Below, piece by piece: positions 8,997-17,836 of a stretch of 64,000 nucleotides of DNA. The stretch covers positions 62,001 to 126,000 of the forward strand of contig DATAVA010000012.1 in the NCBI GenBank assembly GCA_036267975.1, read 5' to 3'. Source of the DNA: DAIDKA01 sp036267975. GTDB taxonomy: Bacteria > Pseudomonadota > Gammaproteobacteria > Steroidobacterales > Steroidobacteraceae. A program made the position numbers and the translations under genes. Positions within the stretch are counted from its first letter, which is position 1. The number at the start of each line of letters is the position of its first letter. The notes beneath the pieces were generated by a model. It was not told where the DNA came from, did not search any database, and worked only from the letters and a program-made list of their open reading frames with translations.

Positions 8997-10334
8997 TTAC
9001 GGCCGCGCGGCCGCACCCTGCGCGGGAACCTTGGCCGTCAGATCGTAGGCGTCGGCCCTGGTCACCAACACTTGCGTGAACTCGCCGACCTTCAGTTTGC
9101 CACCATTGGTGATACGCACCTGGCCGTCGATTTCGGGGGCGTCCGCTTCACTGCGCGCGACGGCGGCCTTGCCGTCGAGGGCATCGATCAGTACCTGGAT
9201 GGTCGTGCCGACCCGGCGCTGCAGCCGCGCCGCGCTGATGGCCTGCGCATGCTCCATGAATCGTTCGTAGCGCTCCTGCTGCACTTCGGGCGCGACATGC
9301 GCACCCAGTGAATTGGCAGCAGCCCCTTCGACCGGCGAATACTTGAAGCAGCCGACCCGGTCCAGCTGCGCTTCGGTCAGCCACTCCAGCAAATGCGCGA
9401 ATTCGGCCTCGGTTTCGCCTGGGAATCCGACGATGAAGGTACTGCGCAGCGTCAGATCGGGACATTCGCGGCGCCAGCAGTGGATGCGATCGAGTGTGTT
9501 CACGGCGTGCGCCGGCCGCTTCATGCGTTTGAGCACGCTGGGACTGCCATGCTGGAACGGGATGTCCAGATACGGCAGCACCTTGCGCTCGTTCATCAGC
9601 GGTATCACTTCGTCGACGTGCGGATAGGGGTACACATAGTGCAGCCGCACCCACGCGCCCAGTGACCCCAGGCCGCGTGCCAGGTCGATGAAGCGTGTCT
9701 GGTAATCCGCATCGTGCCACTTCGCGCTGCGATATCTGATGTCCGCACCATAGGCGCTGGTGTCCTGCGAAATCACGAGCAGCTCACGCACGCCGGCGTG
9801 CACGAGGCGCTCGGCCTCGCGCAGTACTTCGTCGATGGGACGGCTCGCCAGCAGACCGCGCAGGTTCGGAATGATGCAGAAGCTGCACTTGTTGTTGCAG
9901 CCCTCGGAGATCTTCAGGTACGCGTAGTGACGGGGTGTCAGGCGCACGCCGTGTGCGGGAACCAGATCCACGAACGGATCATGACGCGGCGGCAAGTGTT
10001 CATGCACCGCGGCCATCACATCGGCATAGGCATGTGGACCGGTCACCTTCAGTACATTGGGGTGGCGCTCGAGAATGCGCTCGGGGCGTGCGCCGAGGCA
10101 TCCGGTCACGATAACGCGGCCGTTCTGCTCGAGGGCCTCGCCGATGGCATCCAGCGATTCATCGACGGCAGCATCGATGAAGCCGCAGGTATTGACCACG
10201 ACCACGTCCGCCTGGTCGTAGGTCGGGGCAACTTCGTAGCCCTCGGAGCGCAGGGCGGTGAGGATGCGCTCGGAATCAACCAGCGCCTTGGGGCAGCCGA
10301 GGCTCACGAAGCCGACTTTCGGGATATGGGGCAT
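8997..10334 (-). CDS. rimO: Ribosomal protein S12 methylthiotransferase RimO
   Basis: This radical-SAM enzyme adds a methylthio group to an aspartate of ribosomal protein S12. The 445-residue product shows the N-terminal UPF0004 domain with SLGCPKALVDSE, the radical-SAM cluster motif CNNKCSFC, and a C-terminal TRAM domain. SLGCPK and the overall length separate RimO from its relative MiaB. The residue after SLGCPK is alanine rather than the more usual asparagine. Start ATG at 10334 has no strong ribosome-binding site. A small membrane-protein gene lies 32 bp upstream in the same direction. Confidence 0.95.
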   Translation of the reverse strand: MPHIPKVGFVSLGCPKALVDSERILTALRSEGYEVAPTYDQADVVVVNTCGFIDAAVDESLDAIGEALEQNGRVIVTGCLGARPERILERHPNVLKVTGPHAYADVMAAVHEHLPPRHDPFVDLVPAHGVRLTPRHYAYLKISEGCNNKCSFCIIPNLRGLLASRPIDEVLREAERLVHAGVRELLVISQDTSAYGADIRYRSAKWHDADYQTRFIDLARGLGSLGAWVRLHYVYPYPHVDEVIPLMNERKVLPYLDIPFQHGSPSVLKRMKRPAHAVNTLDRIHCWRRECPDLTLRSTFIVGFPGETEAEFAHLLEWLTEAQLDRVGCFKYSPVEGAAANSLGAHVAPEVQQERYERFMEHAQAISAARLQRRVGTTIQVLIDALDGKAAVARSEADAPEIDGQVRITNGGKLKVGEFTQVLVTRADAYDLTAKVPAQGAAARP

Positions 10335-10366
10335 GGCAGGACACGGGCAGTGACGGGGGGCGGATT

Positions 10367-10540
10367 CTACGGGATTCCGCTGCCGAAACTACTATCCTGA
10401 TCGCTGGGGCCACCGGAACGGCGCACATTATGCAGAACCACGAACAGCGCCAGGATGACCGCCGGCATGACCAGCCAGGGCCAGATCGCGTTGCGCCGCA
10501 GGGTCGCGTGGCCCCGCGCATAGACTCGGTCGCTTGTCAT
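10367..10540 (-). CDS. Small single-helix membrane protein (57 residues)
   Basis: A 57-residue frame starting at ATG 10540 encodes a basic N-terminus (with two R and an RR pair), one strong hydrophobic helix (AIWPWLVMPAVILALFVVL, about residues 18-36) and a polar tail. It lies 32 bp before rimO and is divergent from the methyltransferase gene. No clear ribosome-binding site is visible and I recognise no family. The membrane-protein-like pattern in the only sensible frame supports it, but a chance frame cannot be excluded. Confidence 0.45.
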   Translation of the reverse strand: MTSDRVYARGHATLRRNAIWPWLVMPAVILALFVVLHNVRRSGGPSDQDSSFGSGIP

Positions 10541-10665
10541 GGGGATGCAATCTACCCGCGCCGCGCAGCCGCGGCAATGCCGGCGGCCAATCACCTCGCC
10601 AATGCGGCCCGGACTGTTGCATAGTCCCTCGCGAGGGCCACGAATCGGCCCGTAACCGCTGCGGT

Positions 10666-11253
10666 GTGACCTTGGCCTTCGATCGAGCGTACTACGAGAA
10701 GTTCTATTTTGATCCGCGCACGGCGGTGACCACGCAGGCGGAGATGCGCGCCCGGGCGCAGCTGATCGCGGCCTATGCCGGGCACGTCGGCCTGCCGGTG
10801 CGCCGCATCCTCGACGCTGGCTGTGGCACGGGCATGCTGCGCAAACCGCTCGAGAAGGCATTTCGCAAGGCGCGTTATGTCGGCCTGGATGTGAGCGAGT
10901 ACCTGTGCGAGCGCTTCGGTTGGGAGCACGGCACCGTGGATGGTTGGAGCAGCCCGACTCGATTTGACCTGGTGATCTGCTACGACGTGGTGCAGTACCT
11001 GGACGATCGCCGTGCAGCGCGCGCCCTGGGAAACCTGAGCCGGCTGTGTTGTGCGGTACTGTATTTCGGGGCCCTGACCGCGACGGACTGGCACCGCAAC
11101 TGCGATCGGCGCCGCACCGATGCGGAAGTACACATGCGCGATGGCAGCTGGTACCGCACCCGCCTGCGGCGATATTTCCATGAAGTCGGCGCGGGATTCT
11201 GGCTGCGCCGGGGCGCGCCGCTCACCGTGTGGGAACTCGAGACGGCCGGTTGA
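10666..11253 (+). CDS. Class I SAM-dependent methyltransferase
   Basis: From GTG 10666 the product is 195 residues. It has the SAM-binding motif I as ILDAGCGTGML near residue 46, an acidic residue after the second strand (YVGLDVS), and the motif IV-like FDLVICYDVVQYL. This is a generic small-molecule-type fold; the substrate is not evident. Longer in-frame starts back to 10534 give cysteine- and arginine-rich sequence that does not look like protein, so I reject them. The next gene starts before this one ends, which suggests a two-gene unit. Confidence 0.8.
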   Translation: MTLAFDRAYYEKFYFDPRTAVTTQAEMRARAQLIAAYAGHVGLPVRRILDAGCGTGMLRKPLEKAFRKARYVGLDVSEYLCERFGWEHGTVDGWSSPTRFDLVICYDVVQYLDDRRAARALGNLSRLCCAVLYFGALTATDWHRNCDRRRTDAEVHMRDGSWYRTRLRRYFHEVGAGFWLRRGAPLTVWELETAG

Positions 11254-11663
11254 ACACACAGACGAAGGTTCTGCGTTTCGCAGGGCCGGTGAAGGCTGCG
11301 CCCGGGCCCGGCCGCGGCGGGATCACGCTCCTCGGCCAGCTGGCGGAACCCGACGGAACGTCGACTCCGGCGCAGCTCTCGCTGATTTGCGAGCAGGTGC
11401 CATCGCTTCCCGATGAGTTGAATGATGTGATCTTTGAAGCGTTGACTGCGCCGCAGATCGCGCTGCGCGACGGTGCGCGCGAATGGCGCATCGACTGTGT
11501 GACCTGGCAGCTGCACCGGGACGTAGGCGCCATGTTCTATGCCGCGGTGCCGCCGCGCGTAGCGCCCTGGACGCGCCGTCTGGCCTGGCGGGCGCTGCTC
11601 GGCACGGCGGCCACTGCGCCGGGACAGTGGCTGCTGGCGCGGCGCAGTCGGACTAAGCCTTGA
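11229..11663 (+). CDS. Hypothetical protein coupled to the methyltransferase
   Basis: I do not recognise this protein of up to 144 residues. Two starts are possible: GTG 11229, overlapping the methyltransferase by 25 bp, or TTG 11250, overlapping its stop by four bases (TTGA). The middle (VPSLPDELNDVIFEALTAPQ, then ALRDGAREWRIDC) looks like a folded alpha+beta domain. The end is basic and could touch nucleic acid or membrane (APWTRRLAWRALL). The overlap suggests translational coupling. Opposite-strand frames across this region are longer but have arginine- and proline-rich shadow composition. Confidence 0.6.
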   Translation: MGTRDGRLNTQTKVLRFAGPVKAAPGPGRGGITLLGQLAEPDGTSTPAQLSLICEQVPSLPDELNDVIFEALTAPQIALRDGAREWRIDCVTWQLHRDVGAMFYAAVPPRVAPWTRRLAWRALLGTAATAPGQWLLARRSRTKP

Positions 11664-11836
11664 CTGGCGCATAGGCGTAGCCCCCCATCGCTCAAAAAAG
11701 TCAAATCTCAGCCGAAATTGGCAATGCGCCGGTACTTCGGCCAAGATGTCTGGGAGATTCTCGTCCGCCGCAACAAAACGTCACATATCGATCAAGAAAG
11801 ACGGCGGACCGAGTGACTGTCAGATGAGGGAAGAAC

Positions 11837-12424
11837 ATGGCCGTTGAGAGTCAACGCCCGTCCGCAGAGCGCGGGGCAGGCAGCGCAGCACGGGATCGAT
11901 CGAATTCCCGCCGCGGTCGCTCGCGAATGCTGGACGCGTATCTGGGTGACATCGAATATCTGATGCGTGAGCGGCTCTGGGCCGAAGCGGTACCGCTCGC
12001 CCTCGCCCTGCCGCACATCTGCGTGGCCATTGGTGATTCCGCGCTGCGCAGCTCGCCGGATGAATACCTGAAGTGGTGCCAGAACTGGGTTCGACCCTCG
12101 CGCACCGACACGACGGTGACCGTGCCCACGGCGGATGCCTTGTTCCGGCTGGCACAGTCCCGTGCCGAAGTGCCGGATGATGAGTCCGGCACCGTCGTTC
12201 CGGCGGCGGCGCTGCGGCGTTTGCGACTGCGTCGCCTGACCCGCGCGATGCCGTTGCGCCGCAAGAGCGCGATCAGTGACCTGGTGCGCGTCGATGCCGC
12301 ACAGGAACCGGAACGCGAAGCCGCGTTGGCACTCGTCGATGCGGTGCGGCGCTGGTACGCCGATCGCGGCGCACTGGACGCCACGGTGCAGAGCAACCTG
12401 GCGCGTCTCGCCATCCTGCGCTGA
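11837..12424 (+). CDS. Hypothetical protein upstream of the nucleotide carriers
   Basis: The 195-residue product has a basic, disordered N-terminus (about 30 residues, S/R-rich), then a helical domain (MLDAYLGDIEYLMRERLWAE and onwards), and a basic segment LRRLRLRRLTRAMPLRR around residue 125. No known family comes to mind. An RBS-like GAGGGAAGA precedes the ATG. The stop is six bases before the GTG of the first carrier gene, so the three genes are probably one transcript. The promoter should lie in the 170 bp upstream, where the sequence is more AT-rich than average. Confidence 0.65.
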   Translation: MAVESQRPSAERGAGSAARDRSNSRRGRSRMLDAYLGDIEYLMRERLWAEAVPLALALPHICVAIGDSALRSSPDEYLKWCQNWVRPSRTDTTVTVPTADALFRLAQSRAEVPDDESGTVVPAAALRRLRLRRLTRAMPLRRKSAISDLVRVDAAQEPEREAALALVDAVRRWYADRGALDATVQSNLARLAILR

Positions 12425-12430
12425 CGCCAC

Positions 12431-13756
12431 GTGTCGGCCCGGCGCCTCGAGGGCCTGCTGACTCAAGGCACCCAGATCCTGCCGCATGAGCGGCGGGCCG
12501 TGATGCTGGCCTTTGCCTGCAACTTCCTGCTGCTGGCCAGCTACTACATTCTGAAACCGGTACGTGACACGGTCGCGACGGTGTTCGGCACCGACCAATT
12601 GCAGTTGCTGTTCACGGGTACGTTCATCGGCACGCTGCTGGCCGCGCCGCTGTATGCGTGGCTGGCGGCGCGCGTGCGCCTGAACCGGCTGTTGCCGGGT
12701 GTGTTCTGGTTCTGGCTGGCGAATGTGGTGCTGTTCCAGGTGCTGTTCAAAATGGCCCCTGAGAATCGCTGGATCGGCGGTGCGTACTACATCTGGTTCA
12801 GCGTCATCAATCTGTTCATGATCTCGGTGTTCTGGACGCTGATGTCGGACCTGTTTCTGGCCTCCCAGGCCACGCGCTTGTTTGCGTTGATCGCTGCCGG
12901 TGGCAGCGTCGGTGCCATCGCCGGCCCCCTCGTGGTGCGACTCGCCGTGCACGCACTGGGCCTGGATGGGATGCTGATTGTCGCCGCGGTCGGGTTTGTG
13001 GCGGTCATCGTCCTGGTGCATCTGCTGATGCGCGAAAAGGAGCGGCTGCGACGGCTCAGCGGCGGCGGCCAGCCGACGACGCTGGATCATGATCTGGCGG
13101 GCGGCGCGCTCGATGGTTTCCGGGAGCTGCTGCGTTCGGCCTACTCGCGGCACCAGGCGGCGTTCATCCTGCTGATGACCTGGGTCAATACCGTCGCATA
13201 CTTTCTGCAGACGGACGTCATTTCCCAGGCTTTCTCGGGAGTTGCCGCGCGCGCGGTCGCCATCGCCGACATTTCACTGGTCGTGAACGTGCTGGCCGCG
13301 ATCATCCTGCTGTTTGGGCTGGGACGCTATGTCCACCGCTTTGGCGTGACTGCGGGGCTCATTCTCAATCCGATCATCATGGTCATCGCCTTTGTCGCCC
13401 TGGTGCTTTCCCCGACGCTGCTGATGATCCAGGCACTGCAGGTGATCCGCCAGGTTTCCCAATACGCCATCGCCCGGCCCAGCCGCGAGATCTGCTTTAC
13501 CGTCGTACCCCAGGGCGACCGCTACAAGACCAAGAATGTCATCGACGTCGTCGTCTATCGTTTCGGCGATTTGAGCTCGGCATGGATGGAAACCGGGCTG
13601 CGCGCCGTCGGCCTGCGGGTCGTGGGCTCGGCGGCCGCGGGATTTGGCATTTCCATAATATGGGGCGTGGGCGCACTGCTGCTGGGCCGACGTTTCGAGG
13701 TGCTGCGGGCGCAGCAGACCGCGGCGCAGCACGCGGCGCCGCCGGCACAGGTGTAA
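12431..13756 (+). CDS. NTP/NDP exchange-type (Tlc-like) or MFS carrier, copy 1
   Basis: The 441-residue protein has about twelve hydrophobic segments and the early motif YYILKPVRDTVATVFG that is typical of the ATP/ADP-translocase-like family, as well as the later block RPSREICFTVV followed by KTKNVIDVVVYRFGD. It is shorter than classical parasite translocases (about 500 residues). True members exchange nucleotides across the inner membrane, but many free-living bacteria have relatives of unknown substrate. GTG 12431 is the start; no ATG occurs until residue 25. It is followed by a close paralogue about 80 bp downstream. Confidence 0.8.
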   Translation: MSARRLEGLLTQGTQILPHERRAVMLAFACNFLLLASYYILKPVRDTVATVFGTDQLQLLFTGTFIGTLLAAPLYAWLAARVRLNRLLPGVFWFWLANVVLFQVLFKMAPENRWIGGAYYIWFSVINLFMISVFWTLMSDLFLASQATRLFALIAAGGSVGAIAGPLVVRLAVHALGLDGMLIVAAVGFVAVIVLVHLLMREKERLRRLSGGGQPTTLDHDLAGGALDGFRELLRSAYSRHQAAFILLMTWVNTVAYFLQTDVISQAFSGVAARAVAIADISLVVNVLAAIILLFGLGRYVHRFGVTAGLILNPIIMVIAFVALVLSPTLLMIQALQVIRQVSQYAIARPSREICFTVVPQGDRYKTKNVIDVVVYRFGDLSSAWMETGLRAVGLRVVGSAAAGFGISIIWGVGALLLGRRFEVLRAQQTAAQHAAPPAQV

Positions 13757-13839
13757 TACCGCGAGGCAGCGGGAGGATGGCTTCAACCCCGCACCGCGGT
13801 TGGGCTATAGTCGCCGCGCCTCAAGTTCAAGGATGCATC

Positions 13840-15186
13840 ATGGCCCAGGATAAGAACCCGTCTTTGTTCGCAGGAGCGCTCAAGTCGATGGCGGGCATCG
13901 AACCGCACGAAATTTCGGCGGTGCTGCTGAGCATGGTGTATCTGTTCTTCCTCTTCGGCAGCTACTCGGTGATCAAGCCGGTTCGCGATGCCATGGGCAC
14001 CGTGTACGGCATCAAGCACCTGAATGAGCTGTTCACCGGCACTTTCATCGGTACGCTGATCCTTGCACCGCTGTACGCTGGCATGGCTTCGCGCATCAAG
14101 CTGTCGACCTTCCTGCCCTGGGTTTACGGCTTCATTGCCGTCACCATTCTCGGCTTCTATCTACTGTTCTCCGGTGGCAGGCTATCGGACCGCTATGTTG
14201 CGGCCGGCTTCTACATCTGGGTGAGCGTGTTCAACATGCTCATTGTTTCGGTGTTCTGGAGCTTCATGGCCGACATCTTCTCGCGCTCGCAGGCGAAGCG
14301 GCTGTTCGGTTTCATCGCGGCGGGCATGACGGTGGGTGGCATCGTCGGACCCCTCATCGCGACCTTCCTGGCGACGCGCGTCGGCAACGATGGCCTGATG
14401 CTGATCGCGGCGGGGGGCTTCGTGGTGACCGCGCTGCTGGTCAAGCTGCTCGAGCGCGCGCGCGCCAGATTGGTGGCGACTTCGGGCAACGAGGCGCAGC
14501 GTACCAACATCAACCATCGGCTGGGCGGTGGCAACCCGCTGGATGGTTTCATCCTGCTGGCAAAATCACCCTACCTGCTGCTGATCGCAGGCTTCCTGTT
14601 CCTGATGACCTCGATTTCGACCATCGTCTATACGCAGCTCGGCGATCTGATCACCAAGGCCTTCACCAACCATGATCAGCGCACGCAGGTCTATGCGACC
14701 ATCGAGCTGGTCGTCAACAGCCTTGCGGTGGTCATCCAGCTGCTCGGGACCGGGCGCATCATCAAGCGCTTTGGCGTCAAGTTCGGTCTGTTGCTGAATC
14801 CCATCATCATGGTATTCGCGTTCCTGGCGATCGCCTTCTCACCGGTGCTGCTGATCCTGGCGAGCCTGCAGGTCGTGCGCCGCGTGGCTGAATATGCCGT
14901 CGCGCGACCGACCCGCGAAATGCTGTTCACGGTCGTAGACCAGGAAAGCAAGTACAAGGCCAAGAACGTCATCGACACCGTGGTCTATCGCGGCGGCGAC
15001 CTGGTCGCCTCCTTTGCCAGTGTCGGTGTGCTCAAAGGCTTTGGCGACATCGGTCTGGCGGTACTCGGCATCGGAGTGTCGCTGATATGGTTCCCGATCG
15101 CCTGGGTGCTGAGCAAGCGCTATGAGTCGGCGCGCAGTGCCGAAGGCGTTAATGCCGCCCCGGGGGTTGCCATCGGCGGTCATTGA
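13840..15186 (+). CDS. NTP/NDP exchange-type (Tlc-like) or MFS carrier, copy 2
   Basis: The 448-residue product is a paralogue of the preceding gene. It shares the YSVIKPVRDAMGTVYG motif, the conserved LFTGTFIGTL stretch, and RPTREMLFTVV followed by KAKNVIDTVVYRGGD. The start at ATG 13840 is preceded by AAGGA at 13829-13833; longer upstream frames run back into the first carrier and are not protein-like. About twelve membrane helices are expected. The pair looks like an old duplication because sequence identity is clear only in motifs and helices. Substrate unknown. A hairpin follows the stop codon. Confidence 0.82.
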   Translation: MAQDKNPSLFAGALKSMAGIEPHEISAVLLSMVYLFFLFGSYSVIKPVRDAMGTVYGIKHLNELFTGTFIGTLILAPLYAGMASRIKLSTFLPWVYGFIAVTILGFYLLFSGGRLSDRYVAAGFYIWVSVFNMLIVSVFWSFMADIFSRSQAKRLFGFIAAGMTVGGIVGPLIATFLATRVGNDGLMLIAAGGFVVTALLVKLLERARARLVATSGNEAQRTNINHRLGGGNPLDGFILLAKSPYLLLIAGFLFLMTSISTIVYTQLGDLITKAFTNHDQRTQVYATIELVVNSLAVVIQLLGTGRIIKRFGVKFGLLLNPIIMVFAFLAIAFSPVLLILASLQVVRRVAEYAVARPTREMLFTVVDQESKYKAKNVIDTVVYRGGDLVASFASVGVLKGFGDIGLAVLGIGVSLIWFPIAWVLSKRYESARSAEGVNAAPGVAIGGH

Positions 15187-15187
15187 C

Positions 15188-15204
15188 GCGCGGCGTCCCC
15201 GCGC
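15188..15204. terminator. Hairpin in a convergent gap
   Basis: GCGCGG at 15188-15193 and CCGCGC at 15199-15204 can pair around a five-base loop. It sits in the 19 bp between the convergent carrier and alcohol dehydrogenase genes. There is no T-run, so it is at most a weak bidirectional terminator or a transcript end protector. Confidence 0.35.
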
Positions 15205-15205
15205 A

Positions 15206-16345
15206 TCAGTCCGGGGCTCTCTGCAGCGACGCCATGTCGATGACATAGCGGTAGCGCACCTCGCCTTTCTCGACCTTGTGATAGGCGTCGTTCAGCTCAT
15301 CGATGCCGATGACCTGGATGTCCGGGGCGACATCGTGCTGCGCGCAGAACTGCAGGACCTCCTGCGTTTCGCTGATACTGCCGATCAGCGATCCGGAAAT
15401 GTCCTTGCGATGCAGGGCAACTTCCGTGTTGTCGACCGGGTCGAGTGGTTCGAGGCATCCGACCACGCAGATGGTAGAGTCACGTTTCAGCAGTTTGATG
15501 TAAGGATTGATGTCGTGCTTCTCGGGCACCGTTGAGAGGATGAAATCGAAGCTCGACTGTGCCGCTGCAAATGCGGCCGCATCACCTTCGAGCATGGCAG
15601 AAAAGCCGAGTTGGGTTGCCTCCTCGACCTTCTGCCGGGAACGGGTGAAGACCGTGACATGCGCGCCCATCGCCTTGGCGAGCTTCGCACCCACGTTGCC
15701 AAGGCCGCCGAAACCGACGATTCCGACGTACTTGCCGTGCGTTACGCCCCAGCGCTTGAGCGGCGAGTAGGTCGTCACACCGGCACACAGGATGGGCGCG
15801 GCGGCATCGGGATCCAGCGCCGCGGGAATCTTCAACACAAAATCCTGTTTGACCACGAGCAGCGTCGAGTAGCCGCCGAAGGTGTTGTCACGCCCATAGA
15901 TATTCGTGTTGCCGGGTGCCGCCTCCGCGGGGACCATGGGGCCGTTGTAGGTCGCGAGCCAGCTATTGGGTGACTCGCAGTAATTTTCCTGGCCTGCCTG
16001 GCACGCTTCGCACTCGCCGCAGCTGTCGATCATGCATCCGACGCCCACGAGGTCGCCGACCTTGTGGCGCGTTACGGCACTGCCGATCTTGGTCACGCGG
16101 CCGACGACTTCATGTCCCGGCATGCACGGATAGATGGTGTTGTGCCATTGGTTCTTCACCTGGTGAATATCCGAGTGACACACGCCGCAGTACAGAACCT
16201 GAATTTCAACCTCCTGGGCCCCGGCGCCGAGTCGCTCGAATTCGAAAGGTTTGAGATGACTGAAGCAGTGTTTGGCGGCATAGCCGATGGCCTTGATCCT
16301 GGGCCGTATCTCCTCGATCGCATCGGATCTGACTAGGGCGTCCAT
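15206..16345 (-). CDS. Zinc-dependent NAD(P) alcohol dehydrogenase (YahK/CAD type)
   Basis: The 379-residue medium-chain dehydrogenase has the catalytic-zinc cysteine in CGVCHSDIH, GHEVVG, and the structural-zinc set of four cysteines in CGECEACQAGQENYC. The cofactor-binding motif is GFGGLGNVGAKLA. These features fit the cinnamyl-alcohol/aldehyde reductase branch, which usually prefers NADPH and reduces aldehydes. The start at ATG 16345 has AGAGGAG just upstream; longer starts are unsupported. It is divergent from the respiratory operon beginning at 16623, so the 277-bp gap may hold two promoters. It might reduce or detoxify aldehydes made by the PQQ enzyme; that link is inference. Confidence 0.93.
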   Translation of the reverse strand: MDALVRSDAIEEIRPRIKAIGYAAKHCFSHLKPFEFERLGAGAQEVEIQVLYCGVCHSDIHQVKNQWHNTIYPCMPGHEVVGRVTKIGSAVTRHKVGDLVGVGCMIDSCGECEACQAGQENYCESPNSWLATYNGPMVPAEAAPGNTNIYGRDNTFGGYSTLLVVKQDFVLKIPAALDPDAAAPILCAGVTTYSPLKRWGVTHGKYVGIVGFGGLGNVGAKLAKAMGAHVTVFTRSRQKVEEATQLGFSAMLEGDAAAFAAAQSSFDFILSTVPEKHDINPYIKLLKRDSTICVVGCLEPLDPVDNTEVALHRKDISGSLIGSISETQEVLQFCAQHDVAPDIQVIGIDELNDAYHKVEKGEVRYRYVIDMASLQRAPD

Positions 16346-16622
16346 CGGCTCTCCTCTTGATATGCGGTCCGCGACGATAGAAGGGTAAGGCTGCAGGAGT
16401 GTGCAGCGCTGCTCGACCGGCGAAGCGCGCGGCACACTGTCGGAGCCGCCCGACGGGCGCGAAAATCTGCTCTGCAGTTCGCAGCTGAGGCACGGCAGCA
16501 TCAGCCGTACGGCCCGACTTCTGCCTACGCGGGGACTACCTATGCGCCTACAGATGCGGCGTTGCGGCTGTCGCAAAGTCCCGCCAAACGAAGTCCAAGA
16601 ATGATCGACGTGAGGAGTCACC

Positions 16623-17060
16623 ATGTCAGTCTCGCAGGAATCGCTCAGTCTCGATGAAGCTCGCGTGATGATTGCGGCCGGCGAGAAGAAGGCGGCGGAT
16701 CTGGGCATCCCTTACAACCTGGCAGTCGTCGACGCGGGCGGTAATCTGATCTCCCACATCCGCATGGACGGCGCCTGGCTGGGCAGCATCGATATTTCGA
16801 TTCAAAAAGCCTGGACGGCACGGGCCTTTGACATGCCGACGCAAGACCTCGCGAAGATGGCCCAGTCGGGCAAACCATTGTTTGGCATCAACAGTACGAA
16901 TCACGACCGGGTCGTGATCTTCGCCGGCGGCCTGCCGGTAAAACGCGGCGACGCCGTCATCGGTGCCGTGGGCGCCAGCGGTGGCACCGTGGAGCAGGAC
17001 GAAAAGGTGGTGGAAGCCGCAGTGGCGGCCTTCCGGCAGGTGCGCCGAACCGCAGCCTGA
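16623..17060 (+). CDS. GlcG/HbpS-family protein
   Basis: The 145-residue protein belongs to the GlcG/HbpS (DUF336) family: SLDEARVMIAAGEKKA at the start, VVDAGGNLISHIRMDGA, and the C-terminal GDAVIGAVGASGG. Some members bind heme or cobalamin; others are linked to glycolate or diol use, and the role is not settled. GAGGAG stands just before the ATG. It is the first gene of the oxidase and PQQ-dehydrogenase run, 32 bp before the ctaG-like gene. A role in heme or redox stress handling for the oxidase is possible but unproven. Confidence 0.85.
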   Translation: MSVSQESLSLDEARVMIAAGEKKAADLGIPYNLAVVDAGGNLISHIRMDGAWLGSIDISIQKAWTARAFDMPTQDLAKMAQSGKPLFGINSTNHDRVVIFAGGLPVKRGDAVIGAVGASGGTVEQDEKVVEAAVAAFRQVRRTAA

Positions 17061-17092
17061 CCCGAGTTGGCCGCTAGCGCAGTGAGGGGACC

Positions 17093-17836
17093 ATGATCGC
17101 GCAACTGCCGTATTGCGGGACGCCACCTTCGCCCGAGAAGTTACTGTCCCGATTCAACCTCGATCCGGTGCTGATCGCAGTGCTGATCGTGGCCGCGATC
17201 CTGCACCTATGGTGCGTGCGTCGCCGCGACGGACGGTACCTCGCGGGCGCAGGCTGGGGCGTCGCCGGCGCGGCGCTGCTCTCACCCCTGTGCGCGCTGT
17301 CGGTGTCGCTGTTCGCGGCGCGCGTGGGACAGCACATGGTGCTGATTCTATGCGCGGCGCCGCTGCTGGCATTGGCCACGCCGGCGGTCTCACCGCGTTG
17401 GGCACGACCCGGCCTGTGGCTGGCGACCTTCGCCTTCTTCATCGCGCTGTGGTTCTGGCACATGCCCGCCCCGTACGACGCAACCTTCGAGCACACCACG
17501 ATCTACTGGGCGATGCATCTGACGCTGTTCGGCAGCGCCGTCGCGCTGTGGCGCGCGCTGTTGCGCTCCCCGCGGCAGGTCGGTGGGGACGTGCTGCTGG
17601 CCGGCGCTTTGACATCGATGCAGATGGGATTCCTGGGCGCCATTCTCACCACGGCAAGCCGTGCACTGTACTTTCCGCATCTGGCGACGACGCAGATCTG
17701 GGGGCTGACGCCACTCCAGGACCAGGCATTGGGTGGCGTCCTCATGTGGGTACCGGGCATCCTGCTGTTCCTCGCGGCTGCGATCTATGCATTGGCACGA
17801 CTGCGCACGCTCGCCGAACGCGCGAAACCGGCATGA
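17093..17836 (+). CDS. ctaG: Cytochrome c oxidase assembly protein, caa3 CtaG type
   Basis: The 247-residue membrane protein has about seven hydrophobic segments and conserved histidines in the membrane (GQHMVLI, FWHMPAPYD, MHLTLF). These are the marks of the CtaG family of caa3-type oxidase assembly factors, distinct from the Cox11 copper chaperone that shares the name. It probably helps insert copper. The stop overlaps the start of subunit II by four bases. No Sco, Cox10 or Cox15 homologue lies in the window, so those must be elsewhere. Confidence 0.85.
   Translation: MIAQLPYCGTPPSPEKLLSRFNLDPVLIAVLIVAAILHLWCVRRRDGRYLAGAGWGVAGAALLSPLCALSVSLFAARVGQHMVLILCAAPLLALATPAVSPRWARPGLWLATFAFFIALWFWHMPAPYDATFEHTTIYWAMHLTLFGSAVALWRALLRSPRQVGGDVLLAGALTSMQMGFLGAILTTASRALYFPHLATTQIWGLTPLQDQALGGVLMWVPGILLFLAAAIYALARLRTLAERAKPA

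Noticed and set aside
11792..13153. Long reverse-strand reading frame opposite the first carrier gene
   Set aside because: It is rich in Q, H and R, as expected for the shadow of a membrane-protein gene in GC-rich DNA. The forward frame has clear motifs and membrane helices.
15206..16708. Longer start for the alcohol dehydrogenase
   Set aside because: The extra 121 residues do not look like protein and the AGAGGAG site is placed for ATG 16345.
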